From Torreya grandis (taxonomy: Eukaryota > Streptophyta > Pinopsida > Cupressales > Taxaceae): a DNA stretch of 64,000 nt. The stretch is taken from contig JARHVA010004226.1 in the NCBI GenBank assembly GCA_037957365.1, positions 434,001-498,000 of the forward strand. The letters are read 5' to 3'. The notes under the pieces were generated by a model. The model did not search any database. It had not been told where the DNA came from and saw only the letters and a list, made by a program, of their open reading frames with translations. The translations under genes were made by a program, and so were the position numbers. Positions 44,801 through 57,240 of this stretch are shown here, piece by piece; the stretch's first letter is position 1; every line of letters starts with the position of its first letter.

Positions 44801-46852
44801 AGGAATAAGGGAGCAACCCCTACATAATCTAAAGGGGTCGAGACTCAATAGGAAAACATTAAGAGGTGACATGTTAAAAAAAAATGATAGATAAAATAGT
44901 ATAAAAAGGAAAAATGTGAAAATGATTGAAAATGTATTGCACCTAAAAATGGGCCTTTAACAATACAATGATCCTCTAAATAGGTAAAATATAGACGACC
45001 TATCTAAATCCAACGCATAGAAAGTCAGTCTACAAAGCGGCCCGAGGCTATAGACAAGGGTCGTGTATAAAGAATTTTGGAATGGATCTACAAGGGGAAC
45101 CAACACGTACTATATCTATAAAGAGGGGTGGAGAACCTTATTAGATATAGGAAATCATTAGATGATAAAGCAAGAGCTATATGTATGAAGGTGCCACGAG
45201 GCAATACAAAAAGATCTATAGGTATGAAGGTGCCACTAGGCATTAAAGCAAAAGCTATAACAATATTGTAAATATAGCAATAAAATAAATGACAAGTAGC
45301 ATGTACTATGCTATCAAATACATTAAACATACAACATTCACAAATTGATCAAAGAACAAAAGAAAGAGGTTTAGGTTTAGGAATGCTTATCTTGGGTTGA
45401 CTTGTTGATGCATTAATCTCCCCTGTAGCTCTTAGCACTTCGTAAAAAATGGTTGTAGGTGAAGTCAAGATGGATAGGAGAAACCTTGAGTAGACCAAAG
45501 TTGAGGACCCCAAACACTTGGTATACATCGATGGTGCAGCTTCTATTCTTGAAATCTTCAAGGCCTTTATTGCTAACTTATTTTCCTTGAATGTAAGCTC
45601 TTTTAACCCTAAATCCCCTTTTTCCAAAGGGAGAAATTTTGAGTGCAAGCAAAGTGAATTTATGTTTTTTTATTGAGAAATGCAGAGGAAAACCTATAAA
45701 TATGGTTCGGATTCTTAAAGTCAAATCTCAATTTAGTCAATGCCTTCAACCCAACCGATGACATACAAAGAAACTAGAAGAAATCAATATATCATCAGCC
45801 CAGCCAATGATGTCGGGAAAAATAGGGGTGCTAAAAAACATCATCAATCGGGTTGATGACGTCAACTATGAGCAGGTAGTAAAGGAAAAGGGGTCAAAGG
45901 AAGGATTAGAAAGCTTAGGAGGTTAAATTTGATGGTGTAATGGTGATATGAAGGTGGTAGTAAGAAGGATAGCCCATGACACATCTCTCACAAAGTGCTA
46001 CAAGCCGGCCCACCCTGATCCTAGTGTATGTAGAAGCACACATTTAGAGAGATTAATACACTGACAAACCCTGGACCAGAAAAGTGTCAGTAAAGCGAAA
46101 ATAATGTGTATACAAAGAGTGCCTAAAGGAGTTTATTAAGCAAACATATTATCGTTCCTTGACTCCCTATAATGTCCAAGCTGTTTGACTCATTAAAGTC
46201 AGTTTAGTACATCAATGTTGTAAAGTATTGATAGATTCACCCATCCAGCGTCGCAATCAGACATTGCGAGTTGCGCATCTATCTCTCATCTATATAAGTA
46301 AAAATCCAACAATAAGAACCATAGGCTCGATCAAGGAAGGCTGCCCTACCAACAAGAAACAACAAACTAACTAGAGGAAAAGCAATTTTCTATTGATCAC
46401 ACCTCGCCCAACTTTGCTAAGGACCTAAAGGCCTTTGTCCTCGTCCTATTGGATGAGATCATAAATGTTCTAACATTGGCCAAGTGGTTCGCTATCACTC
46501 CCTCCTCATCCCCCCTATATGACCTTGCTCTCACTATGTATCGTGTTGTAACTCGAACATTTCTCCCTCCTCTAGCTCCTCATGAAAAGTAGGCCATGAT
46601 GACTCAAAGCAGCCTCGTCAATGTACAAACTCAACATTACTCCCAAGTAAGGGGGACTTGGATCCGAACATAAGTGAAAAATTGGGAAGTGAACATGTCC
46701 CTAATGTCCCAACATCAATTCACACTTCCTATTTTTTTTACGTACTAAAGGAATTCATATTTTTCTATTTTGAGTGTCATTATTTCATGCTTTCTATGTA
46801 TCGTGCATTCTAATGACTAATTGACAATAGTTGTTCATTTGACCTTTGATCG
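44801..46852. other. Stretch without recognised genes
   Basis: It may include the 5' part of element 4 and unrelated repeats. A 39-bp direct duplication containing GTATGAAGGTGCCAC lies at 45176-45253. A minus frame of 99 codons at 45648-45349 has no recognised domain. No RNA gene is seen. Confidence 0.5.
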
Positions 46853-47340
46853 TGTCAAAAATCATTTATATGCATAGGTATAGGATTTAGATATGAAATA
46901 TAGTGGCAAATTACACAAATATGCAGCATAGTATGTACATGAGAAAACCACACAAAGAGGTAAAAAACCCACAATAATTATTCATTTATTGAAAAACATA
47001 TTCACCCAATACAATATCTCTCTCCTCTCATTTCCTCTCAGAGATTCTCCTTCATAGAACCAATGTTTGAATATTGTCAATGTTGGAATAGTTCAAATGT
47101 TTGAATTGATTGATTTTATCACGTAAAAACAAATATAAGTGGAATGACCCGTTTTAACCAATGGATTCAACTCCCACATAAATTACAATGGTAAGTTCAT
47201 AGTTATATATTTATGCAAGTATTAACTCACAAAATGCTTAAATAATAAAATATATTATTATTATTTTACCTATATAAATTGTATAATTATTAATGTATTA
47301 ATGGCATGTCATATACCAATAACATTAAATTGTTGCAATG
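46853..47340 (-). repeat. 3' LTR of element 9
   Basis: This 488-bp LTR begins TGTCAAAAATCA. It aligns with 53180-53672 through the shared GACACTC-free, AT-rich body and the conserved CCAATAACATTAAATTGTT block near the end. The last bases are AATG where the other copy has AACA. Confidence 0.88.
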
Positions 47341-48920
47341 TTCCCCCTTAATGTTAAATGGAGATACATGCCATAGTCACCTTTATACTAAAGGAATTAT
47401 AATCCGTAAACTATCTACGATGAGTTTAGAGTGCATGTAACATTTTAAAGAGTTGAAAACCTTCTTTATGCTAATATCACATTTTGAAACAAAATGAATT
47501 ATAATCTATAAACTACTTAGAGTAAATTTATGGTAGCACGATCGTAAGACTACATTTCATAGTTTCTTATGAATAATCAACCAAGCATTTTGAAGCCTTT
47601 TATAATATAAGAACATCCATTACAAGATATGATTTTATGTATTGGGTATATTGTAAACTCACATATGGTGAAGTTTACCAAAATCACATAAAGTGACTTA
47701 TTACAATATTTTTACAAATTGAGAAGTATTATAGAGAAGAAGAAAGAAATACATGGTCATTAAAAAATGACATTGTCATGCACACTCCCCTTCAATGGCA
47801 ACTCTGAAAGGTGCAGCATTATATGAAACTTGCAAAACTTGGTAGCACCAAGTGGTTTTGTAAAAATATTTGTCACTTGTTCATCTGTAAGGCAACACTG
47901 GAGATCAATATCACAATTGAAGACTTTCTCTGGATAAAATACATATAAACTTCAATATGTTTAGTTCTTTGTTGCTACACTGAATTTTTCGTCAGAGCTA
48001 CACAACTTTGATTATCAAAGAAAAAGGTAGTATTGTGAGAAACATTTAAATGGAGTTCTTTTAACAACCTTCGTAGCCACATGGTTTCTTTAGTAGTTTT
48101 CATAGCACTTCTATAATTTGTTTCTATAGAAGAGATAAAAACAATAGGTTATTTTTTGTTACTTCAAATGATAGCACCTGCACCAAACTTAAACAGATAC
48201 AAAAGTAGATTTGTGATCTATAATATCACCAACATAGTCAATATCACAATAACCATATAAATTAGCATTATCAATAGAAAAATAATATAAACCAAAATTT
48301 ATAGTGCCTTTTATATATTGAAGTATCCATTTTTTTAATTTTCAATGATCCAAGTATGGATCCTACATAAAACTGAAAACACCTATAACAGAAAATATTT
48401 GGCATAAAAATAATTAGATAAATCAAACTACCAACTAACTATACGTATAAGATAGGGTTAATTTTATCACAAGCAAGTTTTGGATCAAGCTTTACACCAA
48501 TTTCAATAGTCGATGTAAGCTTACAGTCAAGCATATTAAACTTAACAAGCAGGGTATGTGCATAATGAGATTGAAAAATAATAATTGAATTTTATCTTGA
48601 AATATAGTCATTCTTAAAAAATGATAAAAAATGCCTAGATTAGTCATTCAAAAAATTGATTTAGTTTATCTTTATATTTAAGAATTGAACTAATTTAATT
48701 GTCAATAATAAGAAGCTCGTTAACATATAATACAATTAAAATAAAAAATGACTATTTTCAACTTTTACAAAGATATCATTATCAGAATAACAAATAGAAA
48801 AACCTAATTCTTTGAAATAAGTAGTGATTTTAGAATACCAAACTTGAGGAGCTTGTTTCAAATCATAAAAAGATTTATTTAACTTACAAACATAATGTTA
48901 TTTGTTAAATTCAGTGAAAC
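47341..48920 (-). pseudogene. Element 9 reverse transcriptase C-terminal part and RNase H, decayed
   Basis: On the minus strand LNKSFYDLKQAPQVWYSKI (near 48880-48820) is the copia RT motif, and IFTKPLGATKFCKFH near 47860-47810 is the end of copia RNase H. In between, stops and frame changes are too many to follow in one frame. Confidence 0.8.
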
Positions 48921-50082
48921 TGTCATGTCCCCTTTTTTAGTGGACATCGATAGATTTGATGATTAGCCTATTATGCGACCCTCGTAGGTTGAGAGGATGG
49001 ATAGGGGGTCATGATGGAGATTGGCTTGGCTTCGATTAGCAGAATTCTTACAGTTGGCATTCATTTGGGCTTTTTTGGGCAAGTTTGTCTGAGCTCCTAA
49101 TATATAGGGAATGTTAGCATTCAGCGGAGCATCCCTGTTATGGCATGATCATGTGCGGAATCACTCCCTGATTCACCAGCTTCAAACGGTTCGAGGATCC
49201 GACATGTATTGAGGGATATATTAATATTTGATTGATTTAATCAAATATTAATTATTTAGCCTATTTTTAATTTAAAAACCCTAATTCTATTTTAAGAAAC
49301 CCTAATTAGGGCAAGCACATCTTTTTGAGGGTATAAGGGTTTCTCATGGAGGCCATTATTGATTATCCATTGATTATTGACTATTGATTTTGAAGAATTC
49401 TTCTGTGAAGACTGAGCCAAGGGTTCCAGGATTCCATTTGCAGTGAAGAACGTCCACTCTTCATTGTGTGCGATTCAGAGGCTGTGAGATATCAGCTGAT
49501 CTATTGCCAAATTGAGAGATAGCTTCATACAGAAGTTATCATAGAGGTTTACAGGTTTGAGAGATAACTTTACACAGAAGTTATCACAGTATTCCAGGTA
49601 TTTATTTTATTAAGTTTGATTCAATAAATTATACAGATAAAGCTTTTTCTGTATTAAAGCCATATATCTTCAGATCACGGGTTGAAACAAACAGGGTGTG
49701 TTTTATTGGCGTCCATACGAAGTCCGTAGAGATTCGCACAGAGACCGACATCGGCGGGCAGAGATCTACAGCAACCGACATCGACCGACCTATCACCGAC
49801 GTCGGTGACTGTGTTTTTGACACAGCAGGCCGAGACGCACAGATTCAGGGTATTTTTCAAATTGTTGGAAGATAATCAGGTTTTTAAGACCGTATCTGAA
49901 TATTCTTTTTTATGCATGACTGAGGACATTTATTGTAACCATCTAGACAATAATAAGATTAGTGATTTGCCAGTTAAGAGATTTACTGTGATTTATTTAT
50001 CTATTTGAAATTATCTTGCAAAATCGTATCTTTGTTCGGAGCTTTTGTGTTTCTATATTCCATGTTTGAAGGGGATATTACA
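48921..50082 (+). mobile_element. Element 10: chromovirus-type solo LTR inside element 9
   Basis: The 1162-bp LTR starts TGTCATGTCCCC and ends GGGATATTACA, with perfect GAAAC at 48916-48920 and 50083-50087. Its first half follows the element 1 LTR (CTATTATGCGACCCTCGTAG block). No internal sequence remains. Confidence 0.95.
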
Positions 50083-50600
50083 GAAACCTTTAGGTTGAGT
50101 CACATAGGATTCTTTTTTTAGATCACCATTTAGGAAGACATTTTTTACATCTATTTGGTGTATAATCTAACCATTTTATGTTGCAAGGGCAATAAACAAT
50201 TTAACATTACTTATTTTTTTTACAAGAGTAAAAGTTTCAACATAGTCAATCCTGAGTTTTTGAGTAAAACCACAAGCAACTAATCTAGCTTTGAATTTAT
50301 CAATTGAATTATATTTGATTTTGTAAAGCCACCTAAAACCAACAATATAGCTCTTAAGTGGAGACGGGACAGAATCTCAAGTCTAATTTTTAATTAGGGC
50401 TTTATATTCAACTTGCATAGCAACTTTTCATCTATCGTCTTGAATGGTTTCTTCAAAAGATTGAGATTTGCATTCATACAAAGTCGTTAAAGTATGATAG
50501 GTGTGTTGACTCCTCGTTAGTTGATTAAAATTATCAAAATTAGATGACTGAATTAGGGATTCAATCCATATAGGTCGTTTAGTTTGAACACTAAGTGGGG
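50083..50600 (-). pseudogene. Element 9 reverse transcriptase N-terminal part, decayed
   Basis: The minus strand reads ARLVARGFTQKLRIDYVETF and the following GWIIHQ and IDVKNVFLNGDL, with small frame slips. This is the N-terminal copia RT. The frame continues beyond solo LTR element 10 at 48915. Confidence 0.82.
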
Positions 50601-52130
50601 AAGGTTCCCCCTCAGACTCTTAAGGAGTAACAAAAGAGTCAGGCTCACTGAAAGAAACAATTTGAGAGAGTTCTAGAAAAGGCTCACAAAAAGATTTCTC
50701 AGGGATTTGAACATTTCTATTCTCAATGATTTGTCGTTTAGATGAATCATAAACTCTTGATCATTTAGTTTTTTCTCCATAACCTATTAAAAAGTAAAAA
50801 TAAGAGGTAGGATCAAGTTTTTTTGTTTTTGTTTTAAGAATAAAGATGGAAATCGGACTACAAAAAATTCTAAAGTGAGCAATACTAGATTTCTTATTAG
50901 ACCACATTTTTAAGAATATAGAAAGACGCAAAGCCTTAGGAGGGACTCTTTAAAATATGCAATAAAGTATTCATGGCTTCGGCCCACAAGAATTTAAAAT
51001 CATTTCAAAATGCAATATTGTTCTAACCATTTCAATTATGGTTCGGTTTTTCCTTTCAACAATTCCATTTTGTTGTGGGAAATAGGGAGTTTTTAACTCT
51101 CTTTATATGCCACAATTAATACAAAATTAATCAAATTCTTTATTAACATATTCATCTCCATTATCAATTATCATTCTTTTAAGAGAAAAATTAGAAGAAT
51201 TTTCACCTAAAGTTTTAAATCTTTGAATCTAGATAGCACATCAGATTTCTTCTTAATATAATAAGACTAAATCATCTTAGAGTAATCATCAATGAAAGTC
51301 GCAACATATAAAGAACCGTTAAGAGAAACAACTTCTAGAGGTCCTCTAATATCACTATGAATTAGCTCTAAGAGATGAGAGAAGTTAGCATCATGATTTT
51401 TGTGAAAGTGTTTAGTGTGTTGTTTACCACATAAGTAGCACTCACACGTTTCATGGTGAGAAGAAATAGCAAGAAGACCAACAACAAGATCATGACGAGA
51501 CATCATATAAACTTCTAAAATTAACATGACCTAATCTTTCATACCACAATTGAGATTCATTTCTACTTTGTGATGAAAAACATGCATAAAAAGAAGAAAA
51601 CATATGTAATCAATTCTTTTGAATCCCTTCAACAATCAATGAACCGAATTGACTCTTAATACACCATTTATCTTTGAGTAGACCTAATCTTTCATGCCAC
51701 AATTGAGATTCATTTCTACTTTGTGATGAAAAACATGCATAAGAAGCAAAAAACATATATAATCAATTCTTTTGAATCCCTTCAACAATCAATGAACTGA
51801 ATTAATTCTTAATATACTATTTATCTTTGAGTAGAGTTACTATGAAATTATCATTTGTAAGCTGAGAACAGGATAATAAATTTTTCTTAAGTTTAAGAAC
51901 ATAGAAAAAATCATTTAAGAATACATTTGTAAATTTAGTTTTTCCTTGTTTAGTAGCTTCTAAAAATGAATTATCACCTAAATAAATCCTTTCATATATA
52001 TCTTTAGTGTCAAATAAAATATTTGATAACCATGTCATGTGATACGACGCACCACTTTCTAAAATTCATTCATTATCGTTAGAAGCAAATAAGACAGCAT
52101 ACAGTGCAATAATATTAGTATTATGATCCT
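50601..52130 (-). pseudogene. Element 9 pre-integrase and integrase, decayed
   Basis: Frames on the minus strand give the protease/pre-integrase piece (IYERIYLGDNSFLEATKQG, 52038-51817), CECYLCGKQHTKHFHKN of the HHCC module, LIHSDIRGPLEV and ATFIDDYSKMI of the core (51527-51267), and FPQQNGIVERKNRTIIEM near 51080-51030 with the catalytic glutamate. An in-frame 153-bp tandem duplication (51528-51833) lies between pre-integrase and integrase. Confidence 0.85.
51528..51833 (-). repeat. 153-bp tandem duplication inside element 9
   Basis: Copies 51528-51680 and 51681-51833 share the CTAATCTTTCAT start and the TTATCTTTGAGTA end and differ at scattered bases. The unit is exactly 51 codons long. Confidence 0.9.
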
Positions 52131-53170
52131 AATTGTCATTTTGATTCTCGTTTTGATTTTTCTGTTGATTATGATTAAAACCTTTCTTCTCTTTGCTATG
52201 TTTAGTCTTTGTTATTAGGTTTGTTCTTGTTTTTCTAGCAGTTTTCCCTTTTATGTCCAAGTTTGCCACACTTATTGCAATTTCCATTAAATTTGACTTT
52301 ATGATTCATATTCCAAGATTTTTTGTTCCCATATTTGCCATTAGTAGGTTTAGAATTATATTTCTGATTTTCGATGTTTTTATAAACACTATTAAGCGCG
52401 AGAAATGTCTTGAGTGGCATTCTCTTTAGAGTCAAAGTTTGACATCACTTGTTCTTCTTGAATAAGAAGAGCATATAGTGTAGTGAGATAAGGAATGTCT
52501 TGTTCTATTTGGTATTTAGAATTACGAATAAAAATGAAATTGCAAAACTTTTCATGAATGTTCAACTAAATAATAAAGTACAAAGCTAATTTTGAATAAG
52601 ATTACAATGACAACCATCTAATTGAGTTTTAATGTTTTTTATTTTTGTAATAAAATTACCTACTTTTTCGTCATCTTTCATGGGAGTAGTAAGTAGTTCA
52701 AATATAAATTTAATGATTTTTTAGAGACGAGTGCCCTCGTGCATAAATTTAAAGAGTTTCCAAGCATCATTAGATGACTCTTGATTGCCGATATGGAGTA
52801 GATCATCTTTTACACTCCTCAAAATGATTGACATGGCTTCTTGCCATTTTTTCATACAACCACACCACAAAGGTGTTTTCACTTGCAAATTGATTGTTTG
52901 ATATCAAAAATTGCTTCACAATCTCTTAATTGATCCAGAATATTGTGATAAAAATGCTATATGCTCCACAATGATGCAAAAAAATAAACAGCCTTTGTAC
53001 CTCCTATGGTCATACACCAGGTCGTACAACACTGATTTTGTATGTAAATTTGCTTGTTGATCAGTGAATAATGCAAGCAAGCCAGAGATGTGCACCAGGG
53101 GTCTAGGATGCTTGACAGGGAAAACAAAAAAAAATTGCAAAGTCGTGCTAGCCAACGCATCAAATTTGCT
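52131..53170 (-). pseudogene. Element 9 gag, decayed
   Basis: The zinc knuckle CNKCGKLGHKRENC ends the frame 52435-52235. It is preceded by KMPLKTFLALN-like and basic stretches. Upstream to the PBS the frame is interrupted, with helical fragments but no clean start. Confidence 0.75.
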
Positions 53171-53179
53171 CTGATAACA

Positions 53180-53672
53180 TGTCAAAAATCATGCATATGC
53201 ATAGGTACAAGATCTAGATATGAAATATAGTGACAAAGTACACAAATACACAACATAGCATGTACATGGGAAAACTTCATAGGAAAGTAAAAAACCCACA
53301 ATGATTCTTCATTCATTGAGAAATAAGTTCACTCAATACAATCTCTCTCTCTCCCCTCACTTCTTCTCAACGACTCTCCTTCACAGAACCAATGTTTGAA
53401 TATTGCCAATTTTGGAATAGTTTGAATATTCAAATTGATTGATCTTACCACATAAAATCAAATATAAATGGAGTGAACCATTGTAACCAACGGGTTCAAC
53501 CTCCCACACAAATTACAATAGTAAATTCATAATTATATATTTATGCAAGTATTAACTCACATAATGTTTAAATAATAAAATATATTATTATTATTATTTT
53601 ACTTATGTAAGTTGTATTATTATTAATAATTAATGGCATGTATTATACCAATAACATTAAATTGTTCCAACA
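53180..53672 (-). repeat. 5' LTR of element 9
   Basis: This 493-bp LTR has TGTCAAAAATC at 53180 and CCAACA at 53672. The PBS complement lies directly to its left. Confidence 0.9.
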
Positions 53673-53677
53673 GAACA

Positions 53678-54643
53678 AGTACTCAAAAATAGGCAAATCC
53701 TTCAAAACCATCACAAAAGAATAATCGAAAGTTATGTTAATTTTTGTACTTGGCCTATTGTGTTTTATTTCTTATATCACCTTTACATGTTGTCACCAAC
53801 ATGTCCTTGAAAACCCTTTGGAACACACCAGCATAATTAGGCATATAGGTTACAAAGAAATATACAATGAAAGCTTAGCGTAGATGAAACAACTGAACAA
53901 AGTTTTATTGACAGTAATTGAATTGCAGGGGAAGTCAGATGGGACTTCATGACCACTAAGTTCACTTGATACATTGCATACATACATACAACAGTGTAAA
54001 TAATATGGATATAAATAATGCAAAATTAACACAGATCCAAGAATCAACAAAGCTCTATTTATAATATCTGGATTACATCAGTTGGATGGAATTCATGATC
54101 CATGTTGAGTTATTGATACTTATTGTCTATTACCATAAAAAGAGTCATAACCAGCTACAAACATTTATTAGTAATAAATAAAACCAATCATCAATATTGC
54201 TAGATTCATATGGTCTTTTGCACATCTTCTCAGATTTTGTGTTCATTATTCTAGTCCCATCAATCTGTTGAAAATTGGGTACAAATCCAACAGTTATGTA
54301 CTATGAGACTACAGCCATAAACCATGTCAAACATTGTAGAAGATACATTGATGTCTTGCAATTCAAGTTACTGCAGGATTTATGCTAAATTTATATTAAT
54401 CAAATGGGTATCTCCAGAAAGATGTCAATATAGTTGAGAGCTTTACTTTTTAAGTAAGGACACAATGCTTGATATAGCATTTTAAGATAGTAAAATTCTT
54501 CAAATTGGAAAGTGATTACTAGCTTACTTATAAGAGAACATTTTGAACAATAAAGGACAAGATTACAAAATGCATTACCAGCCAATTTCAGCCTTGGAAT
54601 AATTCTCTATAATGAAATCACACAACCATTATCAGGTACCAGT
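53678..54643. other. Probable intron of HCF244 downstream of the exon
   Basis: AT-rich DNA lies between element 9 and the exon. No further exon of the same gene is visible here, so the next one must lie beyond element 9 or outside the window. No repeat family is recognised. Confidence 0.5.
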
Positions 54644-54649
54644 ACTTAC

Positions 54650-54748
54650 AGTTCGAATTGGTTCTTCAGGTCGACCAGTAGCACAATCAATTATTGTATG
54701 AATACCAATTAATGTTGCTGGAATCGTCTCTGGTTTGCTCAAGTCTGC
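54650..54748 (-). CDS. HCF244: Single exon of HCF244 (NAD(P)-binding Rossmann-fold protein, PSII assembly)
   Basis: The 33 codons read ADLSKPETIPATLIGIHTII, then DCATGRPEEPIRT, which closely matches the conserved strand-loop region of plant HCF244 (cyanobacterial Ycf39 relative). That protein acts on the chloroplast thylakoid membrane in psbA translation and early photosystem II assembly. The exon ends at a strong donor (GTAAGT on the minus strand, plus 54644-54649) and begins after an AG acceptor (GAGCAG, plus 54749-54754); it is phase 0 at both ends. The preceding GAG/CAG pair could allow one extra Gln codon. No stop or frame change is present. No flanking exon is found in 53673-64000. It could belong to the functional gene with very long introns or to an isolated gene fragment; the intact splice signals favour the former. 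Confidence 0.85.
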
Positions 54749-54754
54749 CTGCTC

Positions 54755-56365
54755 ATAATCACAGTAGATTTTTAGCATTTTACAAAAACTTTGCTTATAG
54801 CTAACAAATGAGCTTCTTAGCATACAAGCATTTGTAGTTATGCCATCTAAAATTGCTGGTCTATAGACGTGACTATGAAAAATCCAATACCAACACTCTA
54901 AGATGGTGAAACAATGATACCGTATATATTTTAGTTATGCTTGGATCATATTATAATATCATAAGATAAATATCTGTGACATTCAAAAAGTGAAACATGA
55001 CTTCCAGAATGCACATTTCAAACATTGCATATAAATGTCACATTTCCCATTTCGACCTTTCTCTAGCTTCTACAAAATCTCTCCTATTGAACCTGAAGAA
55101 GAATAGAAAATGAAAATATGGTTTAGATATAATATCTATTCAAAAAAATACAATTCTCTGTATGAATGAATTCCTAATCAAGACCTAAGGAAGATGTAAT
55201 TTCATACTTCCTTATAGAATGGTTCTTACCCGCACAAGTAGGAAAGAGTGGTGTTCTACGAGTAATCCTCCACTCACTAGATCCGACAATGGTCTGCGAC
55301 ATTTGATGATCATAGACATTACCAAAGAAAATGGCTCACTTTATGCCTCAACTAACCCTTCCACCATGGCCACGGTAGCGTTCCTTTCCATGCCTCCCAA
55401 ATACAGGTAGAATTATCTCAATATGCAATAGTTCCAGCCATCCCTACTAATACTTAACTACCATTTACTTGTTGCCGTATTTCCTTACAGCTCCCAAACT
55501 TAACAGAAATACATGCATAACAAAAAGATAAGCAATCTAGAAAAGAAATCTTTTCAAGCCAGAATAATACATAAAAATATCATCCTTTTACAAAAGCATG
55601 TGGACGAGGTCCTAATAAAGCAAAGGCGGGCCTCAACATAGTACAACTGTTGAAAATAAACCTCTCAACCTAAGAATCCCAACCATGTGAGCATATAGTC
55701 CATATCCATACAATTACGAACTAAAAAAGGTCATAAGGTGTGTTTGTATCATAGGTACATAGTTGAATCTATTCAGCCAATCACTAGCCATCCATCATGC
55801 GTATATATAAATCACGCCCTCATCCGACACCCACCTAAAAATTACATCAGCTATTGCCTCAAGACAATCTGAGGTTGTTACCATATCTAACATACTATAT
55901 GTGCATTATTTGTGCTTTAAGCCAATGAAATGAGACTTGACAAGATTTTCAAAAACTCACAAATTGCCATCAGGAGTCCTTCCTCATGAGTTTAATAGCC
56001 TCGATTCTGCAAGTCATATGAGAACCAAAGCATTTTTTCTGATTTGACAAGTTATTGGAGACTATGAGTCCCAGCAATAAGATTCTCCAACATCAACTTG
56101 CCACAAGTTAGTAGATTAAACAAAAACATCAATGTGAGGACAAGAGGAGAGGATAGGAGCATTGTGAAATGAATTTCATCAATTCTTGATGGAAGTGAAA
56201 TGATTTTCAACCATGGGAATCAAATTTGCAGCTGGGGTTTGTACCCCTTAAGGCAATTTATCTCATTTTTTCCTCAAGAACATTATCTCAGCTTCATACA
56301 ATATAGGAATCAAGAACTTAGTCTCACTGATTCATGGGGTTCTCTACGACATTTCCAATGAATTT
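54755..56365. other. Probable intron or spacer upstream of the HCF244 exon
   Basis: Ordinary AT-rich DNA without recognisable element ends. A short open plus frame (55219-55410) has no known domain. The preceding HCF244 exon is not seen. Confidence 0.45.
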
Positions 56366-56837
56366 TGTATTGAACACAACTATCTACTGAGAGGGGGGGG
56401 TGAATCAGTAGATCAACTAAAAAACTTGTTCTTTAACCTTTTTAATGAGGATACAAAACATATGCATATCAAAGAACAAATGTAGAGAGCACACACACAA
56501 AACCACAATACACTAGATTTATACGTGAAAAACCCAAAGGGAAAAACCATGGTGAGAATAGCTGCTAGAATCTATTGTTCTAATCTAGCCTCACAGTTAA
56601 ATGCCTCACTGGCAAACCTCACTGGTTACATTCAAGAGCACCCACTTCCTAACTGAGCACCAACTCAGTCTATCTGATGTCACCAACCTATCAGATTTAT
56701 GAAGTTACAACTTCAGAATGCAAAACAGAGTCTTAAATGAGACTAGCTCTATTACTCTGTTACAAGTCTTGTCTGTAACTGCTCAAACTCTACACATTCT
56801 CTGTGTCTTCATTTTCTCTCTGCCTTAAGCTCTTGGT

Positions 56838-57240
56838 GTCTGGATATATTCTGTTTTAACACACTTCATTCCCTTTTCTCTCTGTCTTTTACTCTATCTG
56901 CATGTCTCTTATCGACAACCTTTTACTCTATCTGCATATGTTCGGATATATTCTATTCAGACACGCTTCATTCCCCCTTTTTCTTCTGCCTTATACTCTG
57001 TCTACATGTATCTCTCATCGACAGCGTTTTATTCTATCTACATATGTCTGGATATATTCTATTCAGACACGCTCATTCCCACTTTTTCTTCTGCCTTTTT
57101 ACTAAGTCCACATATAGCTCTCATCGACAGCCTTTTACTCTATTTGCATGTCTGGATATATTCTATTTAGACACGCTTCATTCCCCTTTTTTCTTCTACC
57201 TTTTTACTCTATCTACATAGATCTCTTATCGACAGCGTTT
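56838..57240 (+). repeat. 104-bp tandem repeat, four imperfect copies
   Basis: GGATATATTCT recurs at 56842, 56944, 57050 and 57154, spacing 102-106 bases. It is followed in each unit by ACACGCTTCATTCCC-like, TTTTACTCTATCTGCAT-like and ATCGACAGC-like blocks. Confidence 0.9.

Larger units (their letters stand above)
46853..53672 (-). mobile_element. Element 9: decayed Ty1/copia element
   Basis: LTRs of about 490 bp lie at 46853-47340 and 53180-53672. The PBS complement (GCTCTGATAACA, about 53168-53179) beside the right LTR and a minus-strand purine tract AAGGGGGA beside the left LTR set the minus orientation. The order gag, pre-integrase/integrase, RT, RNase H is that of copia. Flanks GATCG (46848-46852) and GAACA (53673-53677) agree at three of five bases only. 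Solo LTR element 10 interrupts the RT region. Confidence 0.9.

Noticed and set aside
45088..45648. Minus frames of 80 and 99 codons as genes
   Set aside because: Short, without domain or start context, and partly over a 39-bp duplication. Described only as unassigned DNA.
51267..53170. Possible host gene on the minus strand because of conserved-looking peptides
   Set aside because: The peptides are copia gag, pre-integrase and integrase motifs bounded by the LTRs of element 9.
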